Shown here piece after piece: positions 1-4,732 of a stretch of DNA of 6,176 nucleotides. The DNA comes from Chloroflexota bacterium (GTDB lineage: Bacteria; Chloroflexota; Dehalococcoidia; UBA2979): the NCBI GenBank assembly GCA_002710905.1, contig PAJB01000022.1, positions 53,897 to 60,072 of the forward strand, in the 5' to 3' direction. Position 1 is the first letter of the stretch, and every line of letters begins with the position of its first letter. A program made the position numbers and the translations under genes. The notes beneath the pieces are model-generated. The model was not told where the DNA came from and did not search any database. It saw only the letters and a list, made by a program, of their open reading frames with translations.

Positions 1-128
1 TGAATAACTGAATACTCGTTTGCCAAAGCATTAGATGCATTATCAAAAGATTTTGCATTTGAACCAATGTTGCATATATATAAAATAGGGGGATTATCTA
101 AGTCTATATTTTTATTTTTAAAAGTCAC
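1..128 (-). CDS. alpha/beta hydrolase-like protein, N-terminal fragment (cut by window edge)
   Basis: Only the first 42 codons are visible; the gene continues beyond position 1. The reading is open from a GTG at 126-128, which has an AAAGGA-type ribosome-binding site 6-7 bases upstream. An in-frame TTG at 147-149 would add seven residues but lacks such a site, and a stop codon lies two codons further upstream. After a short beta-strand-like start comes NPPILYICNIGSNAKSFDNA, then ALANEYSVI. This spacing resembles the first core strand and following helix of alpha/beta hydrolases, normally PxLLxHGxxGxxxxFDxLAxxLAxxYxVI. The oxyanion-loop HG of the family appears as CN here, which is unusual. 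No catalytic residue is visible, so substrate and activity are unknown. The gene is divergent from the peptidase gene at 369. The family call rests on pattern resemblance over about 30 residues and is tentative. Confidence 0.5.
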   Translation of the reverse strand, partial: MTFKNKNIDLDNPPILYICNIGSNAKSFDNASNALANEYSVI

Positions 129-280
129 TTTAAATCCTTTTTCATACAAAATCTATATAGCTAAAAAGCACGACTTAGCCTTATCATTCAATTTTTTTTA
201 TTATATTGCTTTATTATTTATAAGATAGGGATGAAGAATTTAATTTCATACTGTCGCACTATATTAGTTATGTATAGTAA

Positions 281-300
281 ATAATGTAACTTTACATAAT
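281..300. repeat. 20-bp imperfect palindrome in the divergent intergenic region
   Basis: The two 10-base halves, ATAATGTAAC and TTTACATAAT, are inverted copies with one internal mismatch pair (283/298) and an unpaired central CT. The core is ATGTAA-ct-TTACAT. It lies between the divergent hydrolase and peptidase starts and just upstream of a TATAAT box, where an operator could sit. Thirteen bases of its reverse complement recur at 1652-1664, just before the smpB start. In DNA this AT-rich a chance origin is quite possible, and no regulator can be named. Confidence 0.35.
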
Positions 301-311
301 ATATAATTAAG

Positions 312-348
312 AATTAATCATCTTATAATATAGACACTACGATTAATT
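312..348 (+). promoter_or_regulatory. candidate promoter (-10 box) for the peptidase-smpB genes
   Basis: A perfect TATAAT lies at 324-329, about 40 bases before the peptidase ATG at 369. It is framed by 8-base inverted repeats, AATTAATC at 312-319 and GATTAATT at 341-348, that could act as an operator or fold in the transcript. No good TTGACA-like -35 box is found at the proper distance: 301-306 reads ATATAA. The call therefore rests on one hexamer in AT-rich DNA. The rest of 129-368 is AT-rich intergenic sequence with no credible small gene. Confidence 0.3.
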
Positions 349-368
349 AATTTACAATACTAGATGAT

Positions 369-1646
369 ATGAATAAAAAAACATTAAACAACATACTCAT
401 AGGTGTCATATCTACTCTTATTGGAGTTTTATTAATATCCATTGGTTTTATTGCCCACATGTTAATTGCTGATGATTCATCAACTCTTACACAAAGTGAT
501 ATCGATCAAATACACCAGTCGCTTAATAAAGATTCCCTTAATGAAAGATTAAATGATTTTTCAATACTTGGAGAAATTTACGATACTCTTGAAGAATATT
601 ATGTAGAGCCAGAACGAATTGATAAACAACAATTATTTAATGCATCAGTGCTTGGTATTTTACGTTCTTTAGATGATATACATACAAATTACATTGACCC
701 AGAGTCTTTTAGTATGGCTCAATCTGATCTTCGTGGTACGTTCCAAGGAATAGGAACAACTATTAGCTTAAAAGATGATTATGTGATTATTGTTAGCCCT
801 TTTGATGGAAGCCCAGCACAAAAGGCTGGTTTAAAAAATGGCGATAAAATCATTAGTGTAGATGGTGAGGATGCCAAAGGGTGGTCTACAGAAAAAGCAG
901 CTTTACGAATAAGAGGTCCCGAAGGTACAAAAGTTACCCTTGAAATACAAAGTATGAATAGCGATCAAATAAAGACCGTTGTTTTAATTCGGGACAATAT
1001 TGATGTTCCTTCAATTTCCTTAGTGAATGCGCTAGATAAATCTGAAAATATTTATGACAATGATGGTAATATTGTTAAAGATATAGGCTATATAAGAATA
1101 CGTTCTTTTACAGAAAGCACCCCTGATGAACTCAAAAATGCCATTGAAAAGAAAGAAAACAATGGAGCAAGAGCATTTATAATAGATGTTCGTGCAAATC
1201 CTGGTGGTCTATTAGAAGAAACACTTGAGATTGCTGACATGTTCTTAAACGAAGGAATTATAACTATTCAAGTTGATAAAAGTAAGAACGAAGATATTAC
1301 AAGAGCCTCAAAAGGAACTGTCACTGACCTGCCTGTTGTTATTTTGCAAGATGAGATGTCGGCCTCTGGTTCTGAGCTGTTTGCTGCAGCATTGCAAGGA
1401 AATAATCGCGCAATTGTTATTGGGGCTACCTCATTTGGTAAAGGTACTGTAAATACAGTTAAAAAATTATCAAATGGCGGGGCTATGTACATCTCTACAG
1501 CTCGTTATTTGTCCCCTACAGGTCAGGTAATTGAAAAACTAGGTGTTAAGCCAGATATCGAAGCAAATGTGAGCATTGATGATATGTCGAATCGCAAAGA
1601 TACTGTTATAATTAATGCAGTTGAATATCTTAAAAGTATTCTCTAA
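369..1646 (+). CDS. S41-family C-terminal processing peptidase (CtpA/Tsp type), membrane-anchored
   Basis: This 425-residue protein is a serine endopeptidase that recognises the C-terminal tails of its substrates. Residues about 8-33 form one hydrophobic segment after a short basic N-terminus (MNKK), so it is probably a signal anchor with the protease outside the cytoplasm. A PDZ domain spans about 120-205, with GIGTTI, SPAQKAGLKNGDKIISVDG and IRGPEG as typical signatures. The S41 core follows: GYIRIRSF (240-247), IIDVRANPGG (271-280), the nucleophile motif SASGSE (331-336) and SFGKGTV (355-361). The Ser-Lys dyad is inferred as S333 and K358, because their 25-residue spacing matches CtpA/Prc enzymes. 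Length is normal for the family and nothing is truncated. The ATG at 369 is chosen because it directly precedes the anchor; its ribosome-binding site is weak. smpB follows after 23 bases, so the two are likely co-transcribed. Known relatives remove C-terminal extensions or degrade ssrA-tagged exported proteins; the natural substrate here is unknown. Confidence 0.93.
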   Translation: MNKKTLNNILIGVISTLIGVLLISIGFIAHMLIADDSSTLTQSDIDQIHQSLNKDSLNERLNDFSILGEIYDTLEEYYVEPERIDKQQLFNASVLGILRSLDDIHTNYIDPESFSMAQSDLRGTFQGIGTTISLKDDYVIIVSPFDGSPAQKAGLKNGDKIISVDGEDAKGWSTEKAALRIRGPEGTKVTLEIQSMNSDQIKTVVLIRDNIDVPSISLVNALDKSENIYDNDGNIVKDIGYIRIRSFTESTPDELKNAIEKKENNGARAFIIDVRANPGGLLEETLEIADMFLNEGIITIQVDKSKNEDITRASKGTVTDLPVVILQDEMSASGSELFAAALQGNNRAIVIGATSFGKGTVNTVKKLSNGGAMYISTARYLSPTGQVIEKLGVKPDIEANVSIDDMSNRKDTVIINAVEYLKSIL

Positions 1647-1669
1647 TAAACATTATGTAAAGTTGTATT

Positions 1670-2164
1670 TTGGCAAATAATAAAAATAACATTAAGCGAA
1701 TTAACAATACTCCAGTTATAAAAAATAAAAGAGGCTTGTTCAATTATGCCCTATTGTCAGAATTTGAAGCTGGCATTGTTTTAAAAGGCGGTGAAGTCAA
1801 AGCGATTCGAAATTCACACATTACCGTTCATGAATCATACGCTAAAATTGAAAATGGTGAAATTTGGTTAAGTAATCTACATATAACAAAACCATCTACT
1901 GATAATTCTGATTGGGATGCATTGCGCCAACGTAAACTTTTAATGCATAAAAAAGAAATTCGTAAACTATTGCATGAAATTAATACTAAACCTGGCCTTA
2001 CTTTAATACCTACAAGAATCTATTTTAAACATGGAAAAATTAAAATTTCACTAGGTCTTGTAACAGGTAAGAAGAAATATGATAAGCGCCAAGCAATTAA
2101 AAAACGTGAAACTGATAGAACATTGCAAGCAACACTAAAAAAAAGTATTAAAAGATTTCAATAG
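1670..2164 (+). CDS. smpB: SsrA-binding protein SmpB
   Basis: SmpB is the small basic RNA-binding protein that carries alanyl-tmRNA into the vacant A site of stalled ribosomes. The 164 residues show the family in order: NKRGLFNYALLSEFEAGIVL (18-37), GGEVKAIR (40-47), SYAKIENGEIWLSNLHI (56-72), then LIPTRIYFKHGKIKISLGL (112-130) and GKKKYDKRQAIKKRE (133-147). The basic C-terminal tail, DRTLQATLKKSIKRFQ, is the part expected to enter the mRNA channel. The usual GTEVKS motif reads GGEVKAIR here, so a normally conserved Thr is Gly. The start is taken as TTG at 1670: an in-frame stop lies at 1658-1660, no in-frame ATG occurs near the expected N-terminus, and AAAG at 1659-1662 has suitable spacing. 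The tmRNA gene begins 64 bases downstream, so the protein and its RNA partner are adjacent. Confidence 0.97.
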   Translation: MANNKNNIKRINNTPVIKNKRGLFNYALLSEFEAGIVLKGGEVKAIRNSHITVHESYAKIENGEIWLSNLHITKPSTDNSDWDALRQRKLLMHKKEIRKLLHEINTKPGLTLIPTRIYFKHGKIKISLGLVTGKKKYDKRQAIKKRETDRTLQATLKKSIKRFQ

Positions 2165-2198
2165 TTCGCTATTCACCAATAAGAAAATTATGCATAAA

Positions 2199-2220
2199 CT
2201 TTAAATACCTTTAAATAGGT
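2199..2220 (+). promoter_or_regulatory. candidate promoter region of ssrA with tandem CTTTAAATA repeat
   Basis: CTTTAAATA occurs twice, at 2199-2207 and 2209-2217, exactly 10 bases apart. The second copy sits within a near-palindrome, ACCTTTAAATAGGT (2207-2220). The second AT box lies about 10-15 bases before the mature tmRNA 5' end at 2229, where a -10 element would be expected. No recognisable -35 box is present. The gene could instead be read through from smpB and matured by RNase P. Confidence 0.25.
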
Positions 2221-2228
2221 GCAAAATT

Positions 2229-2573
2229 GGGGCCGCCTAGTTTCGACAGGTATAGATTGTTCTCATTTGCGGGTCGAGCATGTCGTAAACTCGTTAATCT
2301 TCGACAAAAATTTAAAAGGCGAAAAAAAACTCGCTCTCGCTGCTTAAGCAGTGACGTTTTTTATTTCTTCTCCTAGTGAGAAATATCAAGCGACAAATAG
2401 CTAGGATGCAAAATTTTATTACTGCTTTGATAATGAAATTCTAAGTTTTTTCAAAGTTTGCTAATTGTTATTGTCAGATAGTTTCAATTAGTGCAATTAA
2501 ATCTGACTACACCCGTAGCAGATTGAGACAAGAAATATTCTGGACGTGGGTGCAATTCCCACCGGCTCCACCA
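2229..2573 (+). ncRNA. ssrA: transfer-messenger RNA (tmRNA, one-piece)
   Basis: tmRNA rescues ribosomes stalled on broken mRNAs, acting first as an alanine tRNA and then as the template for a degradation tag. Both tRNA-like ends are present. The acceptor stem pairs GGGGCCG (2229-2235) with CGGCTCC (2563-2569), including a G-U wobble at the third pair, the alanyl-tRNA synthetase identity element. The discriminator A and an encoded CCA end at 2573. The T arm is GTGGG (2546-2550), loop TGCAATT, CCCAC (2558-2562). The D-loop-like TTTCGACAGG lies at 2241-2250. CGAG/CTCG around 2276-2293 fits pseudoknot 1. The helix after the tag, CTGC-TTAA-GCAG (2340-2351), holds the stop codon in its loop. Downstream stems fit pseudoknots 2-4: TTCTC/GAGAA (2368-2372/2378-2382) with TCCTAG/CTAGGA (2371-2376/2401-2406); CTTTGA/TCAAAG (2425-2430/2451-2456); GTCAGAT/ATCTGAC (2473-2479/2501-2507). 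It lies directly after smpB. The ends are set by the acceptor stem. Confidence 0.97.
2318..2347 (+). other. tmRNA tag-peptide reading frame (GEKKLALAA, then stop)
   Basis: Reading back from TAA at 2345-2347 gives GCT GCT CTC GCT CTC AAA AAA GAA GGC, that is GEKKLALAA. The stop lies in the apical loop of the helix at 2340-2351, its usual place in tmRNAs. The C-terminal LALAA matches proteolysis tags seen in many bacteria, read by ClpXP, ClpAP, FtsH or tail-specific proteases. The resume codon is inferred as GGC at 2318-2320 because the result parallels the tag I recall for Dehalococcoides, GERELVLAG. The frame stays open further upstream, so a longer tag starting at GAC 2303 (DKNLKGEKKLALAA) cannot be excluded from sequence alone. 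Confidence 0.7.
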
Positions 2574-2577
2574 TTAT

Positions 2578-2581
2578 GGAG
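2578..2581 (+). promoter_or_regulatory. ribosome-binding site that decides the adenosyltransferase start
   Basis: GGAG at 2578-2581 is six bases before the ATG at 2588 and begins four bases after the CCA end of tmRNA. It favours 2588 over two in-frame upstream starts: ATG at 2576, which overlaps this site, and GTG at 2546, which lies inside the tmRNA T stem. Confidence 0.75.
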
Positions 2582-2587
2582 AATTTT

Positions 2588-3211
2588 ATGAAGATTTATA
2601 CAAAAGGCGGTGATGAAGGAAATACATCGTTTTATGGTGGTAAACGTGTTTTAAAAAATGACTTGTTTGTTTCAGCCTATGGTGATGTAGATGAGCTAAA
2701 TTCTTCAATTGGTATAACGCTCTCTTATCTTAAGAATATTCACTTAAACTACGGTAACAAATGGTGGTATCGATATTTCACTAAAGGAAAAGCTAGAAAG
2801 AATATTATTAAACAATTAGAAAAGATTCAAAATGATCTTTTTAATATTGGCTTTGAACTTGCAACGCCCCTTGATCAAGTCAAAAAAAAGGAAAAAACGG
2901 GAGTATTTAAAAATTTTGTTAATGACAAGGATATAAAAGACCTTGAAGTAGCAATAGATAGCATGCAAGAGACTCTTCCGCCTCTTGATAATTTTATATT
3001 GCCTACAGGTATCTTGCCTGCTGCGCAGCTTCAACTATCTCGTGCAATATGTAGGAGATCAGAACGTTCAATCGTTACAGCTGCTCAAGAAGCAGAAATA
3101 TCTAAGAATATACTTGTTTATATTAATCGTTTATCTGATTATCTATTTGTACTTGCAAGGTTTGTTCATAATGTTTTTGATGATAAACCTGAAAAAATGT
3201 GGGACAAGTAA
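2588..3211 (+). CDS. PduO-type ATP:cob(I)alamin adenosyltransferase
   Basis: The enzyme transfers the adenosyl group of ATP to reduced cobalamin, making the adenosylcobalamin cofactor of mutases and other radical enzymes; it works in the cytoplasm, usually as a trimer. Numbering from the ATG at 2588 (207 residues), the ATP-binding N-terminus is MKIYTKGGDEGNTS (1-14). Then come YGDVDELNSSIG (31-42), IQNDLFNIGFELATP (80-94), FILPTG (136-141), RAICRRSER (152-160) and NRLSDYLFVLAR (180-191). D35, F136, R152 and R156 align by spacing with D35, F112, R128 and R132 of the Lactobacillus reuteri enzyme, so the active site looks intact. The usual LPGG is LPTG here. About 15 extra residues, rich in aromatic and basic side chains (NKWWYRYFTKGKARK, 57-71), separate DELNS from IQNDLF compared with typical members. 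The gene starts 14 bases after tmRNA with no terminator between, and the next gene follows after 27 bases. Confidence 0.93.
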   Translation: MKIYTKGGDEGNTSFYGGKRVLKNDLFVSAYGDVDELNSSIGITLSYLKNIHLNYGNKWWYRYFTKGKARKNIIKQLEKIQNDLFNIGFELATPLDQVKKKEKTGVFKNFVNDKDIKDLEVAIDSMQETLPPLDNFILPTGILPAAQLQLSRAICRRSERSIVTAAQEAEISKNILVYINRLSDYLFVLARFVHNVFDDKPEKMWDK

Positions 3212-3238
3212 CCACTAGTCATTTTAAGAAAGTGTTTA

Positions 3239-4732
3239 ATGAGCAAATCCAATAAGATACATCCATTAGATTTTATATTTCATCCTAAGTCTATTGCTAT
3301 TGTCGGCGTTTCTTCTAATGAAAATGAGGGCGGACATTTTAAAGCACTACTAAATAGTGGATATGATAAAAATCATACGCTTTATCCAGTTAATCCAAAA
3401 ATGAGTAAGATTAAAAACTTTACTTGTTATCCAAGTATTTTAGATTGTCCTACTGACATTGATTATGTTATTTCTAGGTTGCCTGCACCATTAGTCCCAG
3501 ATTTAGTTACGCAATGTATAGAAAAAAATGTGAAAACATTACACTTATTTACTGCTGGGTTTGGTGAAACCGGAGACAAAGAACGAGAAGCATTAGGTGC
3601 TAAGGTTCTAGCAATGACTCAAAAAGCGGGTATAAAAGTTATTGGCCCAAACTGTATGGGGTTATATGTTCCAGAAGAACAAATATCATTTACCGAAGAA
3701 GCTCCACCACCAGAATCAGGAGATGTATTTGTTGCATCACAATCAGGAGTATTAGCAGCAGAGTTTATTTTTAGGCTTGGCTCAAGAGGAATAAGATTTT
3801 CAAAAGTTGTTTCTTTTGGCAATGGCGCAGATTTAGGCATTAACGACTTTCTTGAATATGCAGCCAATGATAATCATACAAAATATGTCTTATCATATAT
3901 TGAAGGTATAAATAATGGAAAAGATTTCATTAGATCGTTAAAAAAATGTGCTTCTGTGAAACCAACAATTATTATCAAAGGAGGCCTCACTGAAGAAGGA
4001 GCTCGCGCTGCAAGCTCTCATACAGGTTCATTAGCTGGTTCTGCACATATTTTTGAATCATTGTGCAAACAATTTGGCGTGATGCTAGTAGATACAATTG
4101 AAGAAGCGCAAGACATCCTTATTGGACTAAAAACATCACTAAATAATATAAATAACTCAAACATTATTTCAATATCTAGTGGTGGAGGCAATTCCGTGCT
4201 GTCTAGTGATGCAATTGCAAAATCTGGATTGAAATTACCTGCAATTGACTCCGAGGTTCAAAATGATCTACGTTCATTTATACCAATGGCTGGAACAAGT
4301 ATCTATAATCCCATTGATTTTGGTGTAGGAGCCAATCAAGTTGACTTATTAAAAAAATTGTTTCGTACTTTATCGAAGAATAATAAAGTTGATTGTTTTT
4401 TCTATTCATACGGACTCATGCCTTGGATGGACGATAAGAACACTAAGGCTAGCACATTAAGCAGCCTGGGGGGCCTGAACATTAAAAATATTTTTAGTAA
4501 AAAACAATATGAAAATAAATCATTTGATGTCCTTTTAGGTGCATTCAGCACTCTTCAAAAAAAGTTGAATTTACCTATTTCGATTATTCATCGAAGCAGG
4601 ATACATGGTTCATTAGATGAAGTAAATTACTTGGCAATCAATGCGCTTAAAAAAGGTATTCCTTTTTTTGACTCATCCGAGCGTGCATCCAAGGCAATTA
4701 AAAAAATTATTGAGTGGCAAAAAACTAAATAG
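3239..4732 (+). CDS. NDP-forming acyl-CoA synthetase, alpha-type subunit (acetate-CoA ligase family)
   Basis: Members of this family interconvert an acyl-CoA, phosphate and NDP with the free acid, CoA and NTP, through an acyl phosphate and a phosphohistidine, as in succinyl-CoA synthetase. The 497 residues begin with a CoA-binding Rossmann domain, PKSIAIVGVSS (16-26), LYPVNPK (48-54) and GPNCMGL (136-142). SQSGVLAAEF (167-176) and SFGNGADLG (192-200) follow. IIIKGGLTEEGARAASSHTG (244-263) has H261 in the place of the phosphorylated His. A second flavodoxin-like domain includes SSGGGNSVLSSDAIAKSGL (313-331) and NPIDFG (357-362). There is no ATP-grasp (beta) domain, so a separate beta subunit is needed for full activity, and none is in view. 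The glycine loop normally reads close to NxGGPGV; here it is SSGGGNSV. AAAG (3229-3232) six bases before the ATG is a weak ribosome-binding site. The 3' end overlaps the opposing NuoF-like gene by 8 bp. The acid substrate cannot be read from sequence. Confidence 0.85.
   Translation: MSKSNKIHPLDFIFHPKSIAIVGVSSNENEGGHFKALLNSGYDKNHTLYPVNPKMSKIKNFTCYPSILDCPTDIDYVISRLPAPLVPDLVTQCIEKNVKTLHLFTAGFGETGDKEREALGAKVLAMTQKAGIKVIGPNCMGLYVPEEQISFTEEAPPPESGDVFVASQSGVLAAEFIFRLGSRGIRFSKVVSFGNGADLGINDFLEYAANDNHTKYVLSYIEGINNGKDFIRSLKKCASVKPTIIIKGGLTEEGARAASSHTGSLAGSAHIFESLCKQFGVMLVDTIEEAQDILIGLKTSLNNINNSNIISISSGGGNSVLSSDAIAKSGLKLPAIDSEVQNDLRSFIPMAGTSIYNPIDFGVGANQVDLLKKLFRTLSKNNKVDCFFYSYGLMPWMDDKNTKASTLSSLGGLNIKNIFSKKQYENKSFDVLLGAFSTLQKKLNLPISIIHRSRIHGSLDEVNYLAINALKKGIPFFDSSERASKAIKKIIEWQKTK

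Noticed and set aside
160..200. Possible terminator: GCTAA (160-164) / TTAGC (175-179) followed by T-rich sequence
   Set aside because: The stem is only five pairs with a ten-base loop, and the T run starts about 12 bases later. Neither flanking gene ends here, since both start and diverge from this region.
1268..1492. Open frame of 74 codons on the minus strand
   Set aside because: It lies antisense to the conserved catalytic core of the S41 peptidase and shows no recognisable protein pattern.
2340..2351. Perfect 12-base palindrome CTGCTTAAGCAG as an operator or terminator
   Set aside because: It is the expected tmRNA helix holding the tag stop codon in its loop.
2229..2573. A new structured RNA or riboswitch upstream of a B12 enzyme
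   Set aside because: The acceptor stem, T arm, tag frame and pseudoknots identify the whole stretch as tmRNA. No cobalamin riboswitch (B12 box) elements were seen.
2546..2587. Upstream in-frame starts (GTG 2546, ATG 2576) for the adenosyltransferase
   Set aside because: The GTG lies in the T stem of tmRNA and the ATG overlaps the ribosome-binding site. The family N-terminus MKIYTKGGDEGNT begins exactly at 2588.
2816..3034. Open frame of 72 codons on the minus strand
   Set aside because: It is antisense to conserved adenosyltransferase codons, with low-complexity Lys/Ile/Phe-rich content typical of AT-rich shadow frames.
2985..3218. Open frame of 77 codons on the plus strand
   Set aside because: It is out of frame inside the adenosyltransferase, whose conserved RRSER and NRLSDYLF motifs are in the other frame. 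Its Leu/Ile/Tyr-rich product reflects base bias.
3619..3867. Open frame of 82 codons on the minus strand
   Set aside because: It is antisense to the conserved GPNCMGL and SQSGV region of the acyl-CoA synthetase and has no family features.
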